A stretch of 64,000 nucleotides of DNA from an uncultured Bacteroidota bacterium (GTDB lineage Bacteria > Bacteroidota > Bacteroidia > Bacteroidales > UBA12077). The stretch spans positions 160,626 to 224,625 of the forward strand of contig CAJXLK010000001.1 in NCBI GenBank assembly GCA_913055635.1. The letters are read 5' to 3'. The first letter of the stretch is position 1, and the number at the start of each line of letters is the position of its first letter. Position numbers and translations under genes: made by a program. Under the pieces are notes generated by a model. That model made no database searches. It was not told the origin of the DNA and was given only the letters and a program-made list of their open reading frames with translations. Of the stretch, positions 1 through 8,178 are shown piece by piece.

Positions 1-230
1 TCTATATTACTTACCAGCCCTCCTTCCCCTACTGTATTGATGTGGGGTTGGATGGATCTCTTGTATGAATCCTCTCCGAAAAATTCGGATGCGGTTTTAT
101 GAATCAAATGGGTCTTTTTTACTTCAAAAATTTTCTCAAAACAGGGATTCAAAGATTTGATCCGGTGGTTTAAATCAAGGATCATGATGGGGAATGGGTA
201 CTTATTGATCTCTCCAAAGAGGGAATACAT
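1..230 (-). CDS. PAS-domain protein, N-terminal fragment cut by the window edge
   Basis: An open frame on the minus strand starts at the ATG at 230-228 and runs off the left edge, giving about 76 residues. It begins MYSLFGEINKYPFPIMILDL and continues with an NHRIKSLNPCFEKIFEV segment, the typical start of a PAS fold (a variable sensor strand, then the N-x-x-F/E-x-x-F helix). PAS domains sense small molecules or redox state and usually precede a kinase, cyclase or cyclic-di-GMP domain, which would lie outside this window. The next in-frame stop upstream is about 60 bases back. Two perfect 17-bp repeats lie in its leader at 249-282. It is divergent from the GAF kinases that follow. The PAS assignment rests on pattern only. 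Confidence 0.6.
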   Translation of the reverse strand, partial: MYSLFGEINKYPFPIMILDLNHRIKSLNPCFEKIFEVKKTHLIHKTASEFFGEDSYKRSIQPHINTVGEGGLVSNI

Positions 231-248
231 TATCAATATGTTTTGATG

Positions 249-282
249 TATAGGATGATATCGATTATAGGATGATATCGAT
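249..282. repeat. Two perfect 17-bp tandem repeats
   Basis: The unit TATAGGATGATATCGAT occurs twice in direct succession (249-265 and 266-282), just upstream of the PAS gene start at 230. It could be a duplicated regulator site or a slippage product. Nothing else in the window matches it. Confidence 0.8.
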
Positions 283-799
283 GTAGATCATAAAAAACTG
301 TTAATTAAATGGTTAAATTACAAAGTTTGGTTTTACGGGCTACTTGGGGAAAATGTTATGTGACAAAGGTGTGACAGATAGATTTCTGTTGCCTTGTTGT
401 TGACAGAAATTTTTCTCTCAGTGATAATAATGGCAATAAAGATGATTATGTTAATTGTTTATTTGTATCCATCCGAGCAAGTACCCCTTGTGCAGTAAAA
501 AATTTTTTGGGGTGATAATTAAAGTCTGTCTATAAACTATAATATGTGAAAATACGTGACATCTAGCTTTGTATATTATAATCTGATTTTTATATTTGAT
601 CAAAAACGATGAAAGTAGACGTATTGAACATACATCAAAAATGCAAAATTTGTGTTTTTCTATGCCCTGAAAGCCTAGTTTTTTCAGGGATTTTGCCAAT
701 TTTTTAATGTGTTAAAGTAGAATTAAAATTATTAATAAATATGTTTAAAAACCAATTGATTTATATTTAAGTGACTATAAGATTAAAAACAACAGATAA
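283..799. other. Intergenic region, AT-rich, no gene seen
   Basis: This gap lies between the divergent PAS gene and the GAF kinases. An inverted repeat, ATTTCTGT (382-389) and ACAGAAAT (403-410) followed by TTTT, could be a weak hairpin. TATATTTA near 760 resembles the -7 element TAnnTTTG with one mismatch and might drive the first kinase. A short minus-strand open frame at 451-699 has the composition of AT-rich noncoding DNA and no recognisable domain. Confidence 0.5.
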
Positions 800-2053
800 A
801 TGGGGCAAATGAAGGAAAAGAAGCATTCGAAAGTAAATATAAGGGAAAATAATACCACCAAACAAGTTAACATTGCTTCCGATCATAAACCAGAGATTGG
901 CAATGAAACAATTGAGAAATGGCAGTCATTGTTAGATTCAACTGCGAAACTGATGAATGTTCCTTCTGCTCTTATCATGAAGCTGAATGAGGAGACCATC
1001 GAAGTTTTTTTAAAAAGCCAGACAAAAGGAAATCCCTATAAAGTTGGAGGTAAAGAAGAACTTGTTTATGGATTATACTGTGAAACGGTTATTGGCAAAC
1101 AACAAAAACTTTTAGTAACCGATGCAACCAAAAGCAAACTCTGGAAGGACAACAATCCTGATGTAAATTTGAATATGATCTCTTATTTAGGGATGCCTTT
1201 AAATTTCCCAGATGGAGAAGTATTTGGTACGGTTTGCGTATTAGACAATAAGGAAAATCATTACAGTGAACTGTACGAAGAATTATTGGATAAGGTCAAA
1301 AAGCATATTGAGACAGATTTAAGCTTGCTCCTGTCCAATCAAGAATTAGAAGAAAAAAACCAACAACTGGAACGATCCAACGAGATAAAATCGAAATTTT
1401 TGTCGCTTATATCTCACGATATTAGGGGATCAGTCTCATCAATGGATAATTTCTTAAAGATAATGCTTTCAAAATTCCATACATATGATAAAAATGAATT
1501 GAAGGAAAAGACAAAAACATTGTCAGTAACGTCCAATTCAATCTATCAGACCCTTCAAAATTTACTTACATGGTCAAAGAATGATTTGCTGGAGTTAAAA
1601 CCCCAAAAGAAACAGGTAGAGCTTATTCCTCTTATAGAGAAGATTTTGGATTTACTGAAACCAAAGATTGAATTAAAAGAATTGGAGGTGAACACGGATT
1701 ACCCTTCTGAGCGGATTCTTGTTTATGCTGATCCCAATATGCTGGAGACTGCATTGCGAAACATTATTTCCAATGCTATAAAGTTTAATGAATCTAATGG
1801 GAAAGTATTCATTGGGGTTTTCGAAATACAAAAAGGAACAGAAATTGAAATTGAGGACACGGGAATTGGCATGGATGAAAATACGATCAACAAATTATTT
1901 GCTTATAATCATTCCAAGGGCGTGGATAATGGAGAAGAAGGAAGTTCAGGTTTGGGACTTCTCTTAAGCAAAGAATTTCTTGATAAAAATGATGCAACAG
2001 TAAAGGTTTCGAGTCAGTTGGGAGAAGGTACCAGGTTTACCATAAGGATTTGA
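800..2053 (+). CDS. Soluble GAF-domain sensor histidine kinase (copy 1)
   Basis: Cytoplasmic sensor kinase of 417 residues with no membrane segment or signal peptide. An N-terminal GAF domain spans roughly residues 38-165, ending in GEVFGTVCVLDN. A short coiled linker (178-200) follows, then the dimerisation/phospho-acceptor helix with His206 in SLISHDIRG, and an HATPase with N box (NIISN, 321-325), G1 (DTGIG, 353-357) and G2 (GLGL, 384-387). The Pro five residues after the acceptor His, usual in HisKA kinases, is Ser211. The gene is a tandem paralogue of the next one: the N-terminal 170 residues align throughout, and by that alignment the true start may be the second Met (position 809). No response regulator is adjacent. 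The signal is unknown. Confidence 0.9.
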   Translation: MGQMKEKKHSKVNIRENNTTKQVNIASDHKPEIGNETIEKWQSLLDSTAKLMNVPSALIMKLNEETIEVFLKSQTKGNPYKVGGKEELVYGLYCETVIGKQQKLLVTDATKSKLWKDNNPDVNLNMISYLGMPLNFPDGEVFGTVCVLDNKENHYSELYEELLDKVKKHIETDLSLLLSNQELEEKNQQLERSNEIKSKFLSLISHDIRGSVSSMDNFLKIMLSKFHTYDKNELKEKTKTLSVTSNSIYQTLQNLLTWSKNDLLELKPQKKQVELIPLIEKILDLLKPKIELKELEVNTDYPSERILVYADPNMLETALRNIISNAIKFNESNGKVFIGVFEIQKGTEIEIEDTGIGMDENTINKLFAYNHSKGVDNGEEGSSGLGLLLSKEFLDKNDATVKVSSQLGEGTRFTIRI

Positions 2054-2210
2054 TTTTAATAGATAGAGTGAGCTAAATCACTGGAAATTTTTTGTTTTCC
2101 TTAAAAATTTATAATCTATTTGTAGCTTCATTTCTTAGAAGAATCTATTGTCTTAACTGATGAATTTTCAATGTAAAATCATCATGAGAGAGAACTTCTA
2201 ATAAGTCCTT

Positions 2211-3449
2211 ATGACAGAAAGGAAATTTTCCAAAGTCACCATCAAAGAAACCAACGAAACCCAAAAGGTTCGTATTGGTTCGGATTTGAAGCCAGAAGTC
2301 AGCGATGAGCTGATTGAAAAGTGGCAATCCCTTTTAGACTTGACTGCCAGAATAATTGATGTTCCTTCTGCCTCGATTATTAAACTGCATGAAGATTATG
2401 TCGAGGTGTTTTTAAATAACCAAAATGTCGAGAATCCTTTCTATTCAGGTAAAAAGGTAGAGCTAATTTATGGGGTTTTTTGTGAAACCGTAATTGGTCA
2501 ACAAGATAAGTTATTGATTCCTGATGCCAGAAAGATTCCTATATGGAAAGATAATCTGGAAGTAGACCTGAACATGGTCTCCTATTTGGGGTTTCCCATT
2601 AATTATCCCGACGGGGAAGTGTTTGGTACTGTATGTGTGCATGATAACAAAGAGAACCACTACAGTGAATTCCATAAGGATTTAATGGATAAAATGAGAC
2701 AGCATATAGAGACCGATTTACAGCTTCTTGTTTCAAACCAGCAGTTGAAAAAACTCAATGCCACCAAAGACAAGTTTTTCTCAATTATAAGTCATGACCT
2801 GAAAAACCCTTTCAATTCATTGATTGGCACGAGTAGTTTGCTTATCGACAAAGCCGAACAATATTCACCCGAAAAGGTTCGTCATTTTGCCCAACAGATG
2901 CATGATTCTTCTCAAAACGCATACCATTTACTGGAGAACTTGTTGGAATGGGCAAGAATACAAAGGGGAGAGCTGGAGCCTGATCTGGAAAAAATCAATC
3001 CAAAGGGGGTAATCCATGAAGTAACGCAACAGAGTGAACCCATAGCCAATTCGAAAAACATCAATTTGCAAACAGCTTCTGAAGGAAATCACAGCGTTTT
3101 AGCTGACAGGGAAATGCTAAAGACCACATTGCGCAATCTGGTGACCAACGCTTTGAAATATACCCATCCCGAGGGAACTGTTATAATCAGTTACCAAAAG
3201 AATGAAGAACATCTTCAATTTACCGTATCAGATACGGGCATGGGTATCCCTCCAGAATATCTTGACGGGCTTTTTGAGATAGATTGTAAGCTTTCTCAGG
3301 AAGGAACAGAAAAAGAGAAGGGAACGGGATTGGGGTTGATCCTTTGCAAAGAGTTTGTGGAGAAGCATGGTGGTAAGATTTGGGTGAAAAGCGAGCTAGG
3401 AAAAGGCAGTGATTTTCATTTTACCATCCCACTGGTAAAAACAACTTAG
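2211..3449 (+). CDS. Soluble GAF-domain sensor histidine kinase (copy 2)
   Basis: 412 residues with the same architecture as its upstream neighbour: GAF (about 30-155), a coiled linker, HisKA with canonical HDLKNP (His195, Pro200), then an HATPase with N box TLRNLVTNALK, G1 DTGMGIP and G2 GTGLGL. No membrane segment is present, so it senses a cytoplasmic signal. The GAF halves of the two kinases are clearly homologous (for example EKWQSLLD and DGEVFGTVCV are shared), while the kinase halves are more diverged. The 157-bp gap to copy 1 leaves room for its own promoter. The cognate response regulator is not in the window. Confidence 0.9.
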   Translation: MTERKFSKVTIKETNETQKVRIGSDLKPEVSDELIEKWQSLLDLTARIIDVPSASIIKLHEDYVEVFLNNQNVENPFYSGKKVELIYGVFCETVIGQQDKLLIPDARKIPIWKDNLEVDLNMVSYLGFPINYPDGEVFGTVCVHDNKENHYSEFHKDLMDKMRQHIETDLQLLVSNQQLKKLNATKDKFFSIISHDLKNPFNSLIGTSSLLIDKAEQYSPEKVRHFAQQMHDSSQNAYHLLENLLEWARIQRGELEPDLEKINPKGVIHEVTQQSEPIANSKNINLQTASEGNHSVLADREMLKTTLRNLVTNALKYTHPEGTVIISYQKNEEHLQFTVSDTGMGIPPEYLDGLFEIDCKLSQEGTEKEKGTGLGLILCKEFVEKHGGKIWVKSELGKGSDFHFTIPLVKTT

Positions 3450-3461
3450 GGTGAGATCACC

Positions 3462-3569
3462 CAAATTTTCTCATCAGGTATTTCTAGGCCATTGATTCTC
3501 TTTGTACAGGGCTTTTGTTTCATCGTAGACCTTTTCAAATTTTCTCATCAGGTATTTCTAGGCCATTGA
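3462..3569. repeat. 34-bp perfect direct repeat, two copies 74 bp apart
   Basis: The 34 bases at 3462-3495 recur exactly at 3536-3569 (core TTTCTCATCAGGTATTTCTA). They lie just after the second kinase stop codon. No ORF or hairpin explains them. They are probably a duplication of intergenic sequence. Confidence 0.85.
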
Positions 3570-3660
3570 ATCAATTCTGTGTACTATTCGGCGGATTGCT
3601 GTAAACAGTAACTTTGAACCACCAATTTTTCGCAATCGGATTTCACCAGTTTGGAAAAAA

Positions 3661-3700
3661 TAAAAAACCCTCTAACTTTATGTGAGTTAGAGGGCTTTTT
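3661..3700 (-). terminator. Rho-independent terminator after tRNA-Leu
   Basis: A perfect 10-bp stem (3668-3677 pairs with 3685-3694, CCCTCTAACT/AGTTAGAGGG) carries a run of T on the minus strand (3661-3667) and also on the plus strand (3696-3700), so it could terminate in both directions. It sits directly 3' of the tRNA on the minus strand. Confidence 0.85.
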
Positions 3701-3703
3701 CTG

Positions 3704-3788
3704 TGCCCAGGACTGGAATCGAACCAGCACTCTCGCAATGAGAACATGGCCCTCAACCATGCGCGTCTACCAATTCCGCCACCTGGGC
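3704..3788 (-). tRNA. tRNA-Leu (anticodon GAG)
   Basis: An 85-nt class II tRNA. The acceptor stem GCCCAGG pairs with CCTGGGC, followed by discriminator A (3704); CCA is not encoded. The anticodon stem CATGG/CCATG holds the loop TTGAGGG, giving anticodon GAG, which reads CUC/CUU leucine codons. A long variable arm and a T arm with GGTTCGATTCC are present. A -7 element lies 19 bp upstream, at 3807-3814, and a terminator follows. Confidence 0.97.
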
Positions 3789-3806
3789 ATCGTTGCTTGC
3801 GGGGTA

Positions 3807-3814
3807 CAAAAATA
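3807..3814 (-). promoter_or_regulatory. -7 promoter element for tRNA-Leu
   Basis: On the minus strand this reads TATTTTTG, a full match to TAnnTTTG, and would start transcription about 10 bases before the tRNA 5' end. No clear TTG -33 element was seen at the expected distance. Confidence 0.5.
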
Positions 3815-4130
3815 TAAATTTCCTGGAAAAATAAATATAAAATACCCCATTCTTTTGTTTAAAGCTTTCTAAAAGTGCCTTGCTTTATTATGACCCTCAA
3901 TGTCAATAGAAAAGATGAATCCCTTTGCCCCTTTTACTGTTTACACCCCCGTTTGTTTTTATCTATGATCCTGTTGTGGGGGTGGATCATAGCGGGGTGA
4001 CTGATCATTTTGCCCTTTGAGTTGTTATAGAATTATGGAGAAATGCATGGGTCAATATGTTCATTAACGGTTCTTATCCCATATCCAATTCGGAAAGCCT
4101 GTACTTTGTAACACTTTAAAGATTAACGTT
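3815..4130. other. Intergenic region upstream of the 206-aa membrane protein
   Basis: No gene was recognised. TACTTTG near 4104 is a near match to a -7 element with one base missing, and may serve the gene starting at 4131. Otherwise nothing stands out. Confidence 0.4.
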
Positions 4131-4751
4131 ATGAAAACACGATGGCATCAAAAACCGGGTTTGACTGGTTTGTTGATTTTACTCCTGCTTGGCATACAGG
4201 AGGTTCATGCCCAGGAAACCCTGCCTTCTGCAGAAAAATGGGGGCAGGAGTTGGTTGATTTACAACAAAATGGCATGATGGTACTGGGCGCCTGGGCCCT
4301 CGGTAATTTTGCCGTTAGTGGTTATCAGATGACCCGTACCAGCGGCTCTTCTTATTATTTCCATCAGATGAACGTGTTTTGGAATTCGGTGAATGCTGCT
4401 ATAGCAGTGGGCGGATATCTGGGTGCCAGTCAACTGGAAATGCCCATGGGCTCATTTGATCTTTACCAGGAATACAGCAATTTCAGTAAGATTTTATTGT
4501 TGAATACCGGGTTGGATGTGGCTTACGTGATGACAGGTTTGTATCTGAAAGAGCGATCCAACCGGGGAAACAAACACCAAAAAAGGCTAAAAGGCTATGG
4601 CCATTCCCTGATGCTTCAGGGGGCTTTCCTGTTGGCTTTTGATCTGGTATTGGTCTTGCTCAATGAGCATCAGATGGGGCAAATGGCCTTCTCTGAAGAT
4701 CTTCAGCTTGCCCTGGGCCCCGGTGGTTTTCGTTTTGCCTGGCAGTTTTAG
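4131..4751 (+). CDS. Conserved hypothetical membrane protein (DUF6992-like)
   Basis: 206 residues. It starts with a signal peptide (a hydrophobic stretch after KTRWHQKPG, ending in VHAQ at about residue 28). Three to four further hydrophobic segments follow, around GMMVLGAWALGNFAVSGY, NAAIAVGGYLGAS, ILLLNTGLDVAYVMTGLYL and LMLQGAFLLAFDLVLVLL. A YFHQMNVFWNSVN motif lies between the first two. From memory this matches a small Bacteroidota family of unknown function (DUF6992), which I hold loosely. The C-terminus, SEDLQLALGPGGFRFAWQF, looks like a terminal beta-strand. It is monocistronic, and no function can be inferred from the neighbours. Confidence 0.8.
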   Translation: MKTRWHQKPGLTGLLILLLLGIQEVHAQETLPSAEKWGQELVDLQQNGMMVLGAWALGNFAVSGYQMTRTSGSSYYFHQMNVFWNSVNAAIAVGGYLGASQLEMPMGSFDLYQEYSNFSKILLLNTGLDVAYVMTGLYLKERSNRGNKHQKRLKGYGHSLMLQGAFLLAFDLVLVLLNEHQMGQMAFSEDLQLALGPGGFRFAWQF

Positions 4752-4860
4752 GGTGTAAAATGATGGATTTATGGTTGATTGCCTACATCGTTGTTTTACC
4801 GAAACTGTTTGCCTGATTGGATCCCTGGCACGGGCGGTAACCTTGAGATAGCCCTGTCAT

Positions 4861-5547
4861 TCATTTTCCGGCCAATTGTTGGCGGACCTTTTCACTTTCC
4901 AGTTCGCGCAGTGCATGTGAGCCGATCCATCGGGCGGTTTTATGGTCGGAGTTGGCCAGTTCCCGGGAGAGGGCAGATGCTTTTTGGTGCAGGTTTTTAC
5001 TGCGTTTGCCCAGGGCCCGAAGCGCCCAGTTGACTGCTTTTTTTACAAAATTGCGGGGGTCGCAGGCTTCCCTGTGGATGTCGGCAAAAAAAACGGCCAG
5101 TTTTTCATCGGGAGCTTGTTTGTCGTGAACCGCCAGGGATACCATCAAAACGAAGCCGGCCCTTTTCACGAATTCTTCTTTGCGGTGGCTCCACTCACGG
5201 GCTTTTGAATAAGCCCCCGGCCATTTGTCAAACAGGTTGTTGCAGGCCTGATCGCAAAGATCCCATGAATCGATCTCTTCCACCCATTGGTCCATCTGCT
5301 TTTCTCCCAGCTGTTTTGGGTCTTCAATCAGTACAGCCAGGATGCGGGCTTCATGGATTCCGCTTTCCCAAAGTTCCAGGGCAAGGGGATGGTTCTTCCG
5401 GTGTTTCCGGGCAATCTGGCGCAATGTTTTGATGCTGATGCCCAGGGCACTGCAGGTGTTGATCCCGAAGCGGCCCATGCCTGAGCGGTTTTGATTGTTG
5501 GCCAGACCCTTTAGCTGGTTGATTACAGATTCAGCCTCACGGTTCAT
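4861..5547 (-). CDS. AlkD-like DNA alkylation repair protein
   Basis: 228 residues, all helical, with the HEAT-like ALK repeats of the AlkD/AlkC DNA glycosylase superfamily. Diagnostic segments are GISIKTLRQIARKH, HEARILAVLIEDP, SWDLCDQ (residues 94-100; the Asp of the WDLCD motif is the proposed catalytic residue in AlkD) and RNFVKKAVNWALRALGKR. AlkD enzymes remove 3- and 7-alkylated purines without base flipping. The start codon overlaps the stop of the upstream C69 hydrolase by 4 bases (ATGA), so the two genes are translationally coupled, although no functional link between them is evident. Confidence 0.88.
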   Translation of the reverse strand: MNREAESVINQLKGLANNQNRSGMGRFGINTCSALGISIKTLRQIARKHRKNHPLALELWESGIHEARILAVLIEDPKQLGEKQMDQWVEEIDSWDLCDQACNNLFDKWPGAYSKAREWSHRKEEFVKRAGFVLMVSLAVHDKQAPDEKLAVFFADIHREACDPRNFVKKAVNWALRALGKRSKNLHQKASALSRELANSDHKTARWIGSHALRELESEKVRQQLAGK

Positions 5548-7013
5548 GGCTCCTGGTTGAGTTGTTCCCGGGCCAGGTCCAGGGCCCGTTGGCCAAGGCC
5601 TTCAACATTGACCGTGATGAAATGTTTGGCCATCCGCAGGTCCATCCGGTAAAGCCGCATGGCCCCCTGGTCGATTTCCTTTTGTTCGCGGATGATTTTG
5701 TCCTGGAACGCTTCCCAAACTCCCGGGAAAGTATCCCGGTATTTAAGCGGCTGATCATAATACATCCTCGATAAGTGGTGAAAAACCTGATAAGCTTTTT
5801 GTGCATCCGGGGTAGCCGCATCAAAGGGTTTGGGAATTTCTTTCAGGCCAAAATAAAAGGGGATATAGGGGGTGGTATTGGGGCTTCCCAGTCCGAGCCA
5901 GAGCACCCCACCCACGTTGGCGGGTAGTCCGTTGGTAAGCTGGGTGATGCTGGTATAGGCGGTTTGGGAAGAGGCAATGGCTTTTTCTTTTTGTGCCGAG
6001 GAATCTTGTTTCATTGTATCGTAAGGGGTGCCTTCATAGTGATCGCGCAGGGTGGTAATCAGGTTCCGCAGGGTGATCTTTTCCTGAGGCCGGACAAAAA
6101 GCGGATATGCTTCCTGGTCCGGGTTTACTTCGATGGAGGGTGCCAGGATTGAGGTGGCCCGCCAGATCCTTCGGGTTGTTGTGTATTTAGTGGACGAATC
6201 CTCAGCGACGCCTCCGCCGAAGGCTTCCGAAAAGTCGAAAATTTCTTTTTCCGGCTGATAGAGGTTATGGCTTTGGGCGAATTCAACCAACCCTTGTGAA
6301 GCCATAACTTCCGGGTCGTCCGGGTCGATATGGCCGATGCGGAAGGTGTTGGCCTGTACCCAGAAGGCATCGGAAGGGATTTGAACGGCAGCCCAGTGGT
6401 GGCCGGTGGCGGTTTCCATATACCAGAGCTCTTTCTTGTCGGCAATGGCTATCCCCATGGGCCGGGCAATGCCATATCTCTCAAACAGCCGCCCCAGCAC
6501 CTGAACCCCGTTCCTTGCCGAATGGGCCCTTTGAAGGGCAATGGGCAGGATGCCGGCCGGCGCCCCCGACCCAACCAGCGGATCGGCCTCGCGCGCACGC
6601 TCGTTCAAATCCTGATTCAAAGAAACCCAGCCCCCAATGGCTACCTGGTGCTCGTTGAGCCCTACCCCGGGATCCTCCTTGTAGCCGCCATCATGCTCCA
6701 AACTCATCCACCGATGAGTGATGTTGGTCTGGGCAAACGCCAGGCCGTTGGAATAAATGACCCTCTGCCCACTGTCATGCTCTGTCCGGGGATATTGACG
6801 TAAAAAATAGGACCCCCGCTCTTGTTGATCCTCATGGTTGTAAGCTACCATCACCGACCCGTCATCGGTGGCTGAACTTCCCACCAGGACCATAAAAGAC
6901 CCGCCTTCCCGGTTTGAATTAGCATCCTGGCCACTGGCAACATGACCCGCCAATAACAGCAATAACCCTGCCATTAGCCCCTTTATTGGTTCTACACAAA
7001 TATGCCTTGTCAT
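5544..7013 (-). CDS. Secreted C69-family (dipeptidase-like) Ntn hydrolase with Ser at the nucleophile position
   Basis: 489 residues from the preferred ATG at 7013, which directly opens a signal peptide (GLMAGLLLLLAGHVASGQ). An in-frame upstream Met at 7097 would add 28 residues with no signal-peptide logic. Peptidase C69/U34 signatures are present: ATDDGSVMVAYNHED near the mature N-terminus, GGYKEDPGVGLNEHQVAIGG, and an ARNGVQVLGRLFERYG helix. In classical C69 dipeptidases a Cys becomes the N-terminal nucleophile seven residues before the conserved Gly (C-T-x-L-L-V-G). Here the aligned residue is Ser39 (S-F-M-V-L-V-G). It could be an active Ser-type Ntn enzyme or an inactive relative. Exported to the periplasm. 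Confidence 0.85.
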   Translation of the reverse strand: MTRHICVEPIKGLMAGLLLLLAGHVASGQDANSNREGGSFMVLVGSSATDDGSVMVAYNHEDQQERGSYFLRQYPRTEHDSGQRVIYSNGLAFAQTNITHRWMSLEHDGGYKEDPGVGLNEHQVAIGGWVSLNQDLNERAREADPLVGSGAPAGILPIALQRAHSARNGVQVLGRLFERYGIARPMGIAIADKKELWYMETATGHHWAAVQIPSDAFWVQANTFRIGHIDPDDPEVMASQGLVEFAQSHNLYQPEKEIFDFSEAFGGGVAEDSSTKYTTTRRIWRATSILAPSIEVNPDQEAYPLFVRPQEKITLRNLITTLRDHYEGTPYDTMKQDSSAQKEKAIASSQTAYTSITQLTNGLPANVGGVLWLGLGSPNTTPYIPFYFGLKEIPKPFDAATPDAQKAYQVFHHLSRMYYDQPLKYRDTFPGVWEAFQDKIIREQKEIDQGAMRLYRMDLRMAKHFITVNVEGLGQRALDLAREQLNQEP

Positions 7014-7395
7014 AAATTTATATTTTATTGCATCATACAAATCCGAACGGCCGGTGGTTCGAAGATAAATCCACCCCCACACAATAAAAACAGCCATGCC
7101 GGCGTCTTATTTTATCCTTTTCTTCCGGTCGCATCCTTGCGTCTTATCTACAATGATAGTCAAAAATTATGAATAATTGAAATGTGCAGTTCAGCATTTA
7201 TTCATCAAATAATAAAATGATTAGCGAACTCAGGGGTGGATGTTTTCATCGAAATGAGTTACCTATTCATTCAATCATTGGTGAACTCAGGAAGTTGATG
7301 TTATACTTGATGGGTTTGAGTATGCATTATATACTATAATAAAATGATGGGCACGCTCGGGGTATTTTTGTCGTACCTTTGCTCAAATCTTAATT
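7014..7395. other. Divergent intergenic region with diverged GAACTCAGG repeats
   Basis: Loose repeats of the type ATGATTAGCGAACTCAGG...GATGTT occur around 7215-7245, 7275-7305 and 7343-7362. They may be decayed copies of one short sequence. The -7 element for the downstream orphan gene is at 7374-7381. Confidence 0.45.
7374..7381 (+). promoter_or_regulatory. -7 promoter element for the 190-aa orphan
   Basis: TACCTTTG fully matches TAnnTTTG and lies 14 bases before the ATG at 7396, which implies a very short leader. No convincing -33 TTG was found. Confidence 0.5.
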
Positions 7396-7968
7396 ATGCA
7401 CACCATAGAACCGCATTACTCCTGGCGAGTTTACTACTGCGCAGAAACCGACGAACGTTCTCCCTTCTTCGGGCGGGAATACAGCGAGTTTTATTTTACC
7501 CATGCCATTTACGATCATTTTATCCACCCCCAATGGGATGATTTTGGCTCGGAAACCCTCTTTGTTAAAATTATCTATGCCGATTATCAAAGAGGTTTTG
7601 CAATTATTGAAATGTTAGGCGAATGGAACGACTGCCTCTTTAATGACATCATGTTTTTTAAGCGGAATGTGCTGGAAGTGCTGATGGAAAATGGCATCAA
7701 CCAGTTCATTCTGATCGGGGAGAATGTCTTTAACTTTCATTATGCGGATGATTCCTATTATGAAGAGTGGTTCGACGAGTTAGGCGACGGCTGGATTGTG
7801 GGGTTGAATTTCCGCGAACATGTCAAACAGGAGTTTTCCGGGGAAAACCTGGATGAATATATCGTATTTGGCGGAGATCTGGACCATTGGGATAACTGGC
7901 GAAGTTTGACCCCTTTGAAGTTATACCGCCAGATTGGCCATGAGGTGCAGCATCGGTTGAATCCCTAG
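7396..7968 (+). CDS. Conserved hypothetical protein, unrecognised
   Basis: 190 residues, soluble, acidic, and rich in aromatic residues and Asp/Glu. It has no signal peptide or membrane segment. Readable landmarks are GREYSEFYFTHAIYDHFIHPQWDDFGS, a central helix FFKRNVLEVLMENGINQFILIGENVFNFHYADDSYYEEW, and a C-terminal HWDNWRSLTPLKLYRQIGHEV. I know the general look from uncharacterised Bacteroidota proteins but can name no family. The gene stands alone, with its own -7 element and a very short leader. Confidence 0.75.
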   Translation: MHTIEPHYSWRVYYCAETDERSPFFGREYSEFYFTHAIYDHFIHPQWDDFGSETLFVKIIYADYQRGFAIIEMLGEWNDCLFNDIMFFKRNVLEVLMENGINQFILIGENVFNFHYADDSYYEEWFDELGDGWIVGLNFREHVKQEFSGENLDEYIVFGGDLDHWDNWRSLTPLKLYRQIGHEVQHRLNP

Positions 7969-8076
7969 ATATTTTTCCCCACATCAAATATACCTTATCA
8001 TCAAAATGGCTTTGCCTTATTTGAATGGGGTTAGCCCAGCTCAGATTGCCAAACCACTCCCGGTTCATGCCACCTT

Positions 8077-8178
8077 GAAATTCTTCACCACTTGAAATTT
8101 TTCATCGCTTCCAATTTTCCACCATTTCCAATTTTCCACCATTTCAAAATTTCCACCCCTTCAAATTCTTTATCGCAT
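8077..8178. repeat. Six diverged 17-bp tandem units in a non-coding gap
   Basis: Consecutive 17-mers at 8077, 8094, 8111, 8128, 8145 and 8162 follow the pattern (G/C)(A/C)AAATTTTCCACC(A/C)TT. Units 3 and 4 are identical (CCAATTTTCCACCATTT). The rest of the gap (7969-8509) is pyrimidine-rich on the plus strand and contains no gene I can support. Confidence 0.75.

Noticed and set aside
451-699. Minus-strand open frame of 82 codons in the AT-rich leader
   Set aside because: Composition of noncoding AT-rich DNA, no domain; better explained as intergenic.
3651-3872. Plus-strand open frame of 73 codons at the tRNA-Leu locus
   Set aside because: It lies over the tRNA and its terminator in the antisense direction; the codons are simply the complement of RNA structure.
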